A stretch of 60,000 nt of DNA from positions 43,812,645 to 43,872,644 of the forward strand of contig NC_088302.1 in NCBI RefSeq assembly GCF_032854445.1. Reading direction: 5' to 3'. Source of the stretch: Liolophura sinensis (lineage: Eukaryota; Mollusca; Polyplacophora; Chitonida; Chitonidae). Each line of letters begins with the position of its first letter. Position 1 is the first letter of the stretch. Positions 50,228-60,000 of the stretch are shown one piece after another. The notes beneath the pieces are model-generated. The model worked only from the letters and a program-made list of their open reading frames with translations, ran no database searches and was not told the origin of the DNA. The translations under genes and the position numbers were made by a program.

Positions 50228-50315
50228 TCGTTTATTTCATTATTTATATATTTGATTGGTGTTTTACGCCGTATTCAAGAATATTTCACTTACACGACGG
50301 CGGCTAGCAATGTGG
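50228..50315 (-). repeat. SINE family 1, severely 5'-truncated
   Basis: 'tttgattggtgttttacgcc', 'cacgacggcggctagca', then stops. Confidence 0.85.
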
Positions 50316-50744
50316 TGGGACACAAGACACAATATATGTTGTATATTGATAATTTACATCACTGTTGTTATATCATTGACACGGGAAAATTATGGGATAA
50401 ATAAATATTTACGGTTTGTAATATAATATATGCAATGCATACAGGTATGAGTGACAAACTGAGCAAAGGCGTAGACATTCACAGGGTAGTTGGGGCTGCT
50501 ATAAGTGTTTAGCAGCAGGTTAAATTTATACATTGGAACTAGGCATTTACATAGCAGGTACTGAGAGAGGCAAAAGCATTCACACAAAGTAGAATGTCAC
50601 GCAACGCAGTATATATCTCATGTACAATAGAGAACGAAATATAGAAGTGATTATACAAAAAGTTATCTTGGGTATAGGCGGATTGCTACGTCTTTGTATG
50701 TCCAGGTATAGGCTAGTGGAATTATCGGGTGTAGCTGAAGTCTG

Positions 50745-52400
50745 CAATGTTACTTCGGGTAGTGGGGAACTCTACAAGGTGGTAAAAGGAAACTCTAATA
50801 ATGTAGGGAAGTTTACAAGGTTATCTCTGGAAAAGGGAAAATCTGCTATACTATAGGGAAAGTCTGAAAGGTTACCTCCGATATAGGGAAACTCTACTAC
50901 TGTAGGGGAAGTCTACAAGGTTATCTCTGGTATAGGGAAACTCTGCTACTGTAGGGGAAGTCTACAAGGTTATCTCTGGTATAGGGAAACTCTACTACTG
51001 CAGGGTGAAGTCTACAAGGTTATTTCTGGTAAAGTGAAAATCTGCTATACTATAGGGAAAGTCTGCAAGGTTACCTCAGGTATAGGGAAACTCTACTACT
51101 GTAGGGGAAGTCTACAAGGTTATCTCTGGTATAGGGAAACTCTACTACTGTAGGGTGAAGTCTACAAGGTTATCTCCGGTAAAGGGAAAATCTGCTATAC
51201 TATAGGAAAAGTCTGCAAGGTTACCTCAGGTATAGGGAAACTCTACTACAGTAGGGAAAGTATGCAAAGTTATCTCTGGTATAAGGAAAATCTTCTATAT
51301 TATGGGTAAGCCTACAAGTCTATCTCGGGTAGTGGTGAACTCTAAAAAGTTATCTCTGGTATAGGGAAAATCTACTATATTATAGGGAAGTCTACCAGGT
51401 TACCTCGGGTAGTGATGAACTCTACAAGATTGTCTCCGGTATAGGAAAAATCAGCTATATTATAGGGGTCTACAAGGTTACCTCGGGTAGTGGTGAACTC
51501 TACAAGGTTATCTCTGGTATACGGAAAATCTACTGCTGCAGGGAAAGTATGCAAGGTCAACTCTGGTATACGGAAACTCTACTGCTGTAGGGAAAGTATG
51601 CAAAGATATCTCTGGTATATGGAAACTCTACTGCTGTAGGGAAAGTATGCAAGGTCAACTCTGGTATACGGAAACGCTACTGCTGTAGGGAAAGTATGCA
51701 AAGACAACTCTGGTATACGGAAACTCTACTGCTGTAGGGAAAGTATGCAAAGACAACTCTGGTATACGGAAACGCTACTGCTGTAGGGAAAGTATGCAAG
51801 GTCAACTCTGGTATACGGAAACTCTACTGCTGTAGGGAAAGTATGCAAAGACAACTCTGGTATACGGAAACTCTACTGCTGCAGGGAAAGTATGCAAGGT
51901 CAACTCTGGTATACGGAAACGCTACTGCTGTAGGGAAAGTATGCAAGGTCAACTCTGGTATACGGAAACTCTACTGCTGTAGGGAAAGTATGCAAGGTTA
52001 TCTCTGGTATACGGAAACTCTACTGCTGTAGGGAAAGTATGCAAAGACAACTCTGGTATACGGAAACGCTACTGCTGTAGGGAAAGTATGCAAAGACAAC
52101 TCTGGTATAAGAAAACTGTACTGCTGTAGAGAAAGTGTGCAAGGTTATCTCTGGTATAAGGAAACTCTACTCCTGTAGGGAAGTATGCAGGGTCATCTGT
52201 GCTATAAGGAAACTGTACTGTTGTAGGACAAGTGTGCAAAGTTACCTCGGGCATAGGGAAACCTTACTAACGTAGGGAAAGTCTGCAAGCTCACCTTGAA
52301 CATCGGGAAACTATGTAAGGATCGTGAGTATAGGTAAGTCTAACTAGGGAAACCTGAGTACTGTGAAAGTCTGCAAGGTCACATCGGTTATAGGGAGTCT
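50745..52400. repeat. 49-bp tandem repeat, about 33 copies
   Basis: Two subfamilies. The left half has gggaaactctactactgta and ggttatctctggtata. From about 51540 to 52100 a homogeneous form has gggaaagtatgcaaagacaa and ctctggtatacggaaac. In the left half a subset repeats every three units (about 148-150 bp, marked by atctgctatactataggg). Both ends decay. Confidence 0.93.
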
Positions 52401-53169
52401 ACTAAGAGACATCTCCAGAGCAAAGGAAAGAGGAAAGTTTATCAGTGGCTAAGATAGGGGAAATTACTGGTGCTATTACACAAAATCAGCAACTGGGCCA
52501 TAAAATATATTCCCCCTTTACCTGATCTGTTGAGAGTGGCGTTGTATCCAATGATGTTCGGGGCCTTTATCAGTCTTGATGTCCTCTACATAAGAGATGC
52601 CAGGTAATCTTAGTCGGAATATATGCCCACTACATAACTTCTCAGCAGTTCATATCGAGCACAAGTCATCATACAGCCTATAGCAGGTACGTGTATGAAA
52701 CCATATCATATCACCCGTATTTGATGTGCACTGGTATATAGTAGAGCATAGATACGGTCATAGCTGTTGTGTGTTTGGTAAGTGAGTTCGTGCGGCATAC
52801 AATGAGCCCAGTCATCCACCGGGTTATAATGAAGTGGCCAGTCCGTAGAACACTGATTTACACACGGCTGTATTTATTGTTTGGCTGACTGTCACTTAGA
52901 AATGGCAGAGGGCTCGACGAGCGCGGGCTTCTAGAGTGGAACTGAGTGGAAAGTCGGCGTCTATTTACCTGCTTTGAGAGCTGGAGAACTGCTTAGGGCA
53001 GCGCGCATAAATCAGTTATATGCCACACAAAAACCTGTATATATTTGTCCAGTAAATGAATAAAAAGAAATAATAAGGCGTCTTCATCCGTATAGCTAAT
53101 GATTTTAAGCATTTACAGCCGCGTTCACTCGGTGCGATTCGTCGAATTCGACTTGTGGATTGGAAAATA
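52401..53169. other. No gene recognised (spacer between two satellite arrays)
   Basis: No open frame or known repeat was identified. Confidence 0.4.
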
Positions 53170-55545
53170 AGACAAGCAGATGTTGCTGTGTGGCTAATGT
53201 TTCAGTGTGTGTATCAGGTAGTTGTTGTAGGAACGATCCTCAGACATTGCTGTGTGGCAGATGTTGCAGTGTGTGTGTCAAGTAGTGGTTGTAGGAACGA
53301 TCCTTAGGTGTTGCTGTGTGGCAGATGTTGCAGTGTGTGTGTTAGGTAGTTGTTGTAGGAACGATTCTCAGATATTGCTGTGTGGCAGATATTGCCGTGT
53401 GTGTGTCAGGTAGTTGTTGTAGGAACGATTCTCAGATATTGCTGTGTGGCAGATATTGCCGTGTGTGTGTCAGGTAGTTGTTGTAGGAACGATAATCAGA
53501 TATTGCTGTGTGGCAGATGTTGCAGTGTGTGTGTTAGGTAGTTGCTATAGGAACGATCCTCAGATATTGCTGTGTGGCAGATGTTGCAGTGTGTGTGTCA
53601 GGTAGTTGTTGTAGGAACGATCCTCAGATATTGCTGTGTGGCAGATGTTGCAGTGTGTGTGTCAGGTAGTTGTTGTAGGAACGATCCTTAGGTGTTGCTG
53701 TGTGGCAGATGTTGTCGTGTGTGTGTTAGGTAGTTGTTGTAGGAACGATTCTCAGATATTGCTGTGTGGCAGATATTGCCGTGTGTGTGTCAGGTAGTTG
53801 TTGTAGGAACGATCCTCAGATGTTGCTGTGTGGCAGATGTTGCAGTGTGTGTTCAGGTAGTTGTTATAGGAACGATAATCAGATATTGCTGTGTGGCAGA
53901 TGTTGCAGTGTGTGTGTCAGGTAGTTGTTGTAGGAACGATTCTCAGATATTGCTGTGTGGCAGATGTTGCAGTTTTTGTGTCAGATAGTTGTTATAGGAA
54001 CGATCCTCAGATATTGCTGTGTGGCAGATGTTGCAGTGTGTGTGTCAGGTAGTTGTTGTAGGAACGATCCTCAGATATTGCTGTGTGGCAGATGTTGCAG
54101 TGTGTGTGTCAGGTAGTTGTTGTAGGAACGATCCTCAGATATTGCTGTGTGGCAGATATTGCCGTGTGTGTGTCAGGTAGTTGTTGTAGGAACGATTCTC
54201 AGATATTGCTGTGTGGCAGATATTGCCGTGTGTGTGTCAGGTAGTTGTTGTAGGAACGATTCTCAGATATTGCTGTGTGGCAGATGTTGCAGTGTGTGTG
54301 TCAGGTAGTTGTTGTAGGAACGATCCTCAGATATTGCTGTGTGGCAGATGTTGCAGTGTGTGTGTCAGGTAGTTGTTGTAGGAACGATCCTTAGGTGTTG
54401 CTGTGTGGCAGATGTTGTCGTGTGTGTGTTAGGTAGTTGTTGTAGGAACGATTCTCAGATATTGCTGTGTGGCAGATATTGCCGTGTGTGTGTCAGGTAG
54501 TTGTTGTAGGAACGATCCTCAGATGTTGCTGTGTGGCAGATGTTGCAGTGTGTGTTCAGGTAGTTGTTATAGGAACGATAATCAGATATTGCTGTGTGGC
54601 AGATGTTGCAGTGTGTGTGTCAGGTAGTTGTTGTAGGAACGATCCTTAGGTGTTGCTGTGTGGCAGATGTTGCAGTGTGTGTGTTAGGTAGTTGTTGTAG
54701 GAACGATTCTCAGATATTGCTGTGTGGCAGATGTTGCAGTTTTTGTGTCAGATAGTTGTTATAGGAACGATCCTCAGATATTGCTGTGTGGCAGATGTTG
54801 CAGTGTGTGTGTCAGGTAGTTGCTATAGGAACGATCCTCAGATATTGCTGTGTGGCAGATGTTGCAGTGTGTGTGTCAGGTAGTTGTTGTAGGAACGATT
54901 CTCAGATATTTCTGTGTGGCAGATGTTGCAGTGTGTGTGTCAGGTAGTTGTTGTAGGAACGATCCTCAGATATTGCTGTGTGGCAGATGTTGCAGTGTGT
55001 ATGTCAGGTAGTTGTTGTAGGAACGATCCTTAGGTGTTGTTGTGTAGCAGATGTTGCAGTGTGTGTGTCAGGCAGTTGTTGTAGGAACGATCCTCAGATA
55101 TTGCTGTGTGGCAGATGTTGCAGTGTGTATGTCAGGTAGTTGTTGTAGGAACGATCCTTAGGTGTTGTTGTGTAGCAGATGTTGCAGTGTGTGTGTCAGG
55201 TAGTTGTTGTAGGAACGATCCTTAGGTGTTGCTGTGTGGCAGATGTTGTCGAGTGTGTGTGTTAAGAAGTTGTTGTATGATCGGTTCCCAGATGTTGCTG
55301 TAAGGCAGATGTTGTCGTGGGTATATCATTTAAATTTTGTAGGACCGATCTTTAGATGTTGTGTGGTAGATGTTGTCGTGTATGTGTCATTTAAACGTTG
55401 TAGGACCGATCTTCAGATGTTGTTGTGTGACAGATGTTGTCGTGTGTGTACCATGTAGATGTTGTAGGACTGGTCCTCAGATGTATGGCATGTGTTGGCG
55501 TGCGTGTGTCAGATAGATGTTGTAGGACCGGTCATAAGATATTGC
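53170..55545. repeat. 64-bp satellite-like tandem repeat, about 37 copies, with higher-order structure
   Basis: Unit contains tgctgtgtggcagatgttgc, gtgtgtgtcaggtagttgtt and aggaacgatcctcagatatt. Unit variants recur in the same order 703 bp apart (for example the 63-bp variant with tgtgtgttcagg near 53846 and 54549), i.e. an 11-unit higher-order repeat. The right end (55240-55545) is decayed. Frames with VADVAVC are artefacts. Confidence 0.95.
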
Positions 55546-57857
55546 TGTATACCAGCTGGTGTATATACAGTACATGTATATATGTTGAAACACTCTACAT
55601 ATGAATGTGCGTCACATTTCACTGTACGTAAATTATCTGTTGCTGGGTGTATGTCAGATGTCAGATCTCGCTGTATGTATGCCTAATGTTGCCATATGTA
55701 CATCAGGGGTCGGTTGTTCAAAAGTGAATTAAAAGTTAAGTCAGGCTTAAATCTTGGCCTAATACAAAACTAATGTGATTTTATTCCACATTATGATATG
55801 TTAATACCGGGCTTAACTGCTAATACACGTTTGAACTAGTGTTTGGCTGTGTGTGCATCAGATGTTTTGCTCTGTGTACGTCCAGTGCTGTTCATAGATA
55901 CACGTACTGCACATGTGCTATTTTAAACAACACAAACTACTGTTGCCGATGGTAGATGACAAACGGACGCTAATAAACCAATCATGTATTGTCACTCAAA
56001 ATAGGAGGATAACACCCGAAGCAATTGCTTTAAGGGATACATGAAACGCTTGCTTTTTATTTCTTAATACGGAGTATGTGTTATGGTCTAACATATCGGA
56101 GTATGTTCGCTGTTTTCTTCTTGGGTCGTAAAAATTGCTTTCGAACTAGTTTTTCTAAGGTCCCAGTGGTCAGTCAGGAAATTAAGTAGCCTGCATGCTG
56201 TGATAACTCCAACGATTAGAGCTGTGAAAACAACTTGTTGAGGATAGAGCCTGCCTTGGAGGCCCGTGTGGTCCCGTGTATATGTTTATCGATGACGTCA
56301 TTTCCGAATATTTCCAATCATTGACGGATGGCCAGTTGGGGTGCTCGCTTGTCCATTGGAGCGTTCGGATCCTCGATGACCAATTGGGGGCGTTCGCACA
56401 CACACTGGGGCTCCCGACCTGCTTTACTCCGAGCAAATAAATACATCTGTAACTTGGTGTAAAACGCCGATTACATGGATATATATATCACTATGTACAT
56501 CACATGTTAATTTCATACCGACGTATATGCAGACATGAGAAATGATCTAGTGCGTGAACACTTAGTACCCATAACTTTGGCCTCTTGGCCTCTCTGCCAA
56601 TTCCTAAGACGTGACTGTGCCAATTAACAAATTTGTAGTTACAGTAAGGTGACGAATATGGCGACTGTTATCAGTTAAATACTGCATCATTCGTTGAATA
56701 ATTCAATAGCACGCGTCTAGGCTTTCAATCACGGATTCACACAAGCCCGTGTCAAAGCGCATATTTATCGGTTTGTTCTAAATAAACTTGACAACATTTC
56801 ATCTCTTCCAATGACTCTCAACGGTTGGAAAATGTCCATGTCTAACCAGATCAAGCCTAAATACGCCGAATTCCTCAGAGATAAGCAAGAATAGTCGGTC
56901 AAACCAGGACGCCTTTTGTAATCCAGGGAGAATAGCCTAAATATGCAAAATGAAGGCGTTTAGCCTCAGAAATGAGCCATTTACTGCTTCAACATTAAAT
57001 GACTGTCACAGAACAGTGTCAGATATGGATATGTATGTTGATTAACAGACTCTCAGCACATCTGGGGACATTCAAGAACTCCTAAACCATATATTTCATC
57101 TTTCATCAAATCGTTTCAGTACTCGCCAAAGAGCATTTGAGTTTGAATGAGAACACAGGCACTTTTTAACAGCATTCAAGTTCATATTTGGAGAGAAGAG
57201 AAAATACTTCGATATGGTGCTTTTGTGAGTTCATATTAGGATTACACCAGTTGTCTAATGTATCATGCTCTTTTTGTATTGCCGATAGACAATCACAAAA
57301 CTAGCTGTTTTATCCTTAGTCAAGTCGTGTCAGTATTCACTGCAGCAGATTTTTGTCACACGACAGACATTTTTAACAACATTCAAGTCGGCGTAATTTA
57401 TATTTTCACTCCATTGTGTAAATTTAAAAGACAATGCAAACACTTCAACTTGTAGCGTATTTCTGAATCTGTCAGTTTATGACCCGTTTTGCGTACATCC
57501 AGCCATTTCAGGAGAATGACTTGCTAGCTAAAGCTAGTGAAGTGTGCTATGAACGAAAACTTGGGGTGACTACAATAACATCATGTATTTAAACCCGTTT
57601 AACGCGTTTCTTCTTTTTTCACACTTTTCAAAATGGTACGGTTAATAGTCACTAAGAATATACATATAGACATGTATACAGTTAGGTGGTTTAGCAACTC
57701 TTAGTTTTTGTCTGGTTTTTACCAGGGATTTAGGCCTGTATACCAATAGAGCTTAATTCAACAAAACAAACATTAGTAATACCCTCACAATGAAACCTCG
57801 TTATGTTCGGGCATAAATTTCCAAATGAAGTGCTGTTCCATATGAAGACATTTTGTA
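55546..57857. other. No gene recognised
   Basis: Contains a short repeat-like segment at 55710-55835 (aaaagttaagtcaggctta and its partial inverse gggcttaactgctaat), the block shared with 47890 at 56041-56130, and a loose local duplication at 57080-57190 / 57270-57400. An 84-codon minus frame at 56182-56436 has no domain. Confidence 0.4.
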
Positions 57858-58339
57858 TTATCCTCCGGAAAAAAATGTTAAACAGGGTAATAATGAAAAT
57901 TTAATCATAATATTTTGGGTACATGCCCAAATGTGTTTACTGACTTTAGTATGTCGTAAAGAATCAGTGTTGATTTGTTGCCGATGAACCCTGGTGCTGA
58001 TGCGCAGACTATCTCCAATTTGTCCTGTATAATATTTTTGACATCCATTACAGACTGGGGCGTAAATCAAGTTCTTGGAGTTACAATTCTTACCTGCATT
58101 TATAATAAAGGGCTTTTCAGCATTTCTGAACTGAAATTTGGACTCAACTATCACATGATTACAACATTTACTTTGTTTATCATGGCGTTTTACTGACAGA
58201 AAAAGTCTCTGTAAAGTTCGAACCTCCTTAATCATGGATTTGGCCTTAGTTAATAGTTGTTTCAAGTTCATAGCTCGTCGGTTTGCTTTTAGAAACTTTG
58301 TTCTCTCAAATGCACTACGAAGTCGTTCACTGGAATGTA
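57858..58339 (-). pseudogene. Penelope-like retroelement, C-terminal GIY-YIG endonuclease region, partial
   Basis: An open minus frame of about 160 codons contains FERTKFLKANRRAMNLKQLL, a Cys-rich stretch, and KNLIYAPVCNGCQKYYTGQI then GDSLRISTRVHRQQI and VSKHI. This matches the 'LIY-x-x-x-C-x-x-C-x-x-x-Y-x-G-x-T-x-x-x-L-x-x-R-x-x-x-H' GIY-YIG core at the end of Penelope-like elements. The expected E-T of 'G-E-T' reads G-Q-I, and no reverse transcriptase is found upstream, so I treat it as a dead 3' end. Related cores in other retroelements cannot be excluded. Confidence 0.7.
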
Positions 58340-58514
58340 TTTATTTATTTATTTATTTTATTATATTTATTATTATTTATATATATTTATATTTATTTGA
58401 TTGGTGTTTACGCCGTACTCAAGAACATTTCACTTATACGACGGCGGCCAGCATTATGGTGGGAGGAAACCGGGCAGAGCCCGGGGGAAACCCACGACCA
58501 TCCGCAGGTTGTTG
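58340..58514 (-). repeat. SINE family 1, 5'-truncated, with perfect 11-bp target duplication
   Basis: actggaatgta flanks it at 58329-58339 and 58515-58525. The tail is a long impure ATTT/TAT run, then the canonical body up to ccatccgcaggttg. The head is absent, as expected for incomplete target-primed reverse transcription. Confidence 0.95.
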
Positions 58515-58700
58515 ACTGGAATGTAAGAAAAAGAAAAGAAAAAGAAAATTTGGTTGGTTTGAATGGCAGTATATACGTTGTCATTCTTGGGGTTAAATGT
58601 AGATGAAGTTAATAAGATGAGAATCGGGAGCACGGGCTAAGTGTGTTCGTAAAAGGTGTAGATCAATTCCTCCAATTCCTCCATTAATACGTTTCACATG

Positions 58701-59717
58701 TGTTACGGTATTGAAAGCAGCAACAGAAAACAGACTCAGTGACCCAATATTACAATGTAAACAATGCTTTATATATAGAATGAGACGTACAGTTTTTCAG
58801 ACAGTTAAACAACAACAACAACATACACATCAGTATTACCGGTCTTTACAAGTTTCCAGTTCACCTTTGCATCCCAAGGAATGTATTCCAGGAAATCCAA
58901 CGTAAAGACCATGGGATAAACACACAATTCACACAAGTCACAAATTGTCCTAGACAGGTACTTCGCTAGGTTAGCGAACACGAACACAGTACACAGGTTA
59001 CACAGAACTGGAACAGTCAAGCCTTTGAATGACGTCACACCCGCAGAGCACAACACAGGGTAAATACAGGCATGGAGGTATAATCCACTTCAGATCAGTC
59101 ACAGCTCCCGCAGAAGCTCACAAACGAGCCGTTCAGAGACGTAGAGTAATGTCACCTTGTGGCAGAACGAACGTCCTTTGCAAAACTGAAAACTTCAGTT
59201 TAGAGTCCTTGACGACCTTGTCGGTCAGGTGAGGTCAGCGTGTTAAACAAATTACACAGTCCACACTGTATAATCATAATAAAGATCCGAACACCAATAA
59301 ACGTGACTTCCGCAGAAATTCACATAAACCAGACATCAGTACTACTGTGGTACACAAACGGTGCCGGCATAAAAATCTGTCCTCCCAAAAGAAACTGGCA
59401 TCACCAGCTCATATAAATATAATGGACTCGATACGAGAGCGTCGCACACTCTCCTGGCTCCCAGTGGATGCAGCAAAAATACCTCCACTCTGCACAGAAA
59501 ACACGGCTTATATACGGTCCAGGTGGATTCAACTATTCTTAGACACACAGAATTAACAGCCAATGAACAGCCAGTTAAATAAACAGAGCATTGAACACGG
59601 TGCTTTCGGCCAGGTTCGCGCTGTACATATATAACAGGGCCTGTTATGCTTATAACATATAACACCAAGGTCCGCAGACTAACAGTACATGAAAACATTA
59701 AATAGTCATACATAACA
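58701..59717 (-). repeat. LTR (1,017 bp) of a Ty3/gypsy element
   Basis: Read on the minus strand it starts TGTTATG immediately after a purine tract and ends CGTAACA, giving inverted ends TGTTA/TAACA. It contains a TATA-like element and a CRE palindrome (tgacgtca, 59030-59037). Its position after the RNase H stop and polypurine tract makes it the 3' LTR. The 5' LTR is outside the window, so LTR-LTR divergence cannot be measured. The 171-codon minus frame across 59342-59857 is mostly LTR and is not a gene. Confidence 0.78.
59506..59515 (-). promoter_or_regulatory. TATA-like element in LTR
   Basis: Minus strand gtatataagc, about 200 bp into the LTR, where a U3 promoter is expected. Confidence 0.55.
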
Positions 59718-59730
59718 CCCCCACCCTTCA
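59718..59730 (-). other. Polypurine tract before the 3' LTR
   Basis: Minus strand tgaagggtggggg abuts TGTTATG; the usual primer site for plus-strand synthesis. Confidence 0.7.
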
Positions 59731-59733
59731 GGG

Positions 59734-59761
59734 AAAGAAAGTTTTGCATAAAACTTTCTTT
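59734..59761. other. Perfect 12-bp stem, 4-nt loop hairpin
   Basis: aaagaaagtttt, gcat, aaaactttcttt. It sits 3 bp from the polypurine tract, between the pol stop and the LTR. Confidence 0.85.
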
Positions 59762-59831
59762 AACATATTCATAATTATGAATAATAATAACGTTTACCAC
59801 AGTCTTTAAAAACAAAGCTGCAGAAAACCAA

Positions 59832-60000
59832 CTAGACACGTGACAAACAATCAGCAATCACATTATCTTTCCCTTTTATGTGTCTAATCTCTAGATTAAA
59901 TTCTTGCAAAAGCAAACTCCACCGTAACAATCTTCGGTTTTTACCTTTTAGTTTGTGCAAGAAGGTTAAGGGATTGTGATCTGTATACACAACAATGGGG
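59832..60000 (-). CDS. Ty3/gypsy RNase H C-terminal end, open to window edge
   Basis: Fifty-five intact codons and a TAG stop: VVYTDHNPLTFLHKLKGKNR, RWSLLLQEFNLEIRHIKGKD and NVIADCLSRV. These are the last RNase H motifs of gypsy pol. The frame stops right after them, with polypurine tract and LTR following within 115 bp, so no integrase lies downstream. In Gmr1-type elements integrase precedes RT, which would explain this; deletion is the alternative. The visible part is undamaged. The Cys in 'ADCLSR' is where Ala is usual. Confidence 0.88.
   Translation of the reverse strand, partial: PIVVYTDHNPLTFLHKLKGKNRRLLRWSLLLQEFNLEIRHIKGKDNVIADCLSRV

Noticed and set aside
53764-54649. Two identical Cys-rich frames (VADVAVCV)
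   Set aside because: 64-bp array. Their identity comes from the 703-bp block duplication, not from selection.
59342-59857. 171-codon minus frame
   Set aside because: Lies mainly in the LTR; no domain, and interrupts the LTR/polypurine arrangement.

Overview
This is a eukaryotic window of about 40% GC. It has short exons with GT-AG introns, many SINEs and several tandem arrays. The commonest repeat is a tRNA-derived SINE ending in (AAAT)n, of the kind I associate with molluscan and other lophotrochozoan genomes. The host genes are also of animal type, so I infer a marine invertebrate, probably a mollusc. The species cannot be named from the sequence.

Layout. (1) 1-2349, minus strand: a decayed Ty3/gypsy retrotransposon in the usual gag-PR-RT-RH-IN order. 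(2) 5862-10912, minus strand: the first five coding exons of a Cys-loop ligand-gated ion channel. They cover the signal peptide through the Cys-loop. The transmembrane exons lie outside the window or were not found. (3) 10913-18561: apparently intergenic, with SINE copies. (4) 18562-43242, minus strand: a long gene that I assembled exon by exon from splice sites and phases. It encodes a protein of about 794 residues with two cyclic-nucleotide-binding-like domains, most like CNBD2/CRIS. None of its small exons shows as a long open frame. (5) 43243-57857: no gene recognised. This part holds a diverged segmental duplication, a nested MITE, and large arrays with 83-bp, 49-bp and 64-bp periods. (6) 57858-60000, minus strand: the GIY-YIG end of a Penelope-like element with a SINE beside it, then a 1,017-bp LTR and the RNase H end of a second Ty3/gypsy element that enters from the right edge.

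The two host genes lie on the same strand, about 7.6 kb apart. Nothing visible suggests they act together. The channel would act at the plasma membrane in neurons or muscle. The CNBD2-like protein would be cytosolic; its mammalian counterpart is a cAMP-binding protein needed for spermiogenesis. The rest of the window is mostly mobile and repetitive DNA, and several events can be read directly: target-site duplications, nested insertions, and a higher-order repeat in the 64-bp array.
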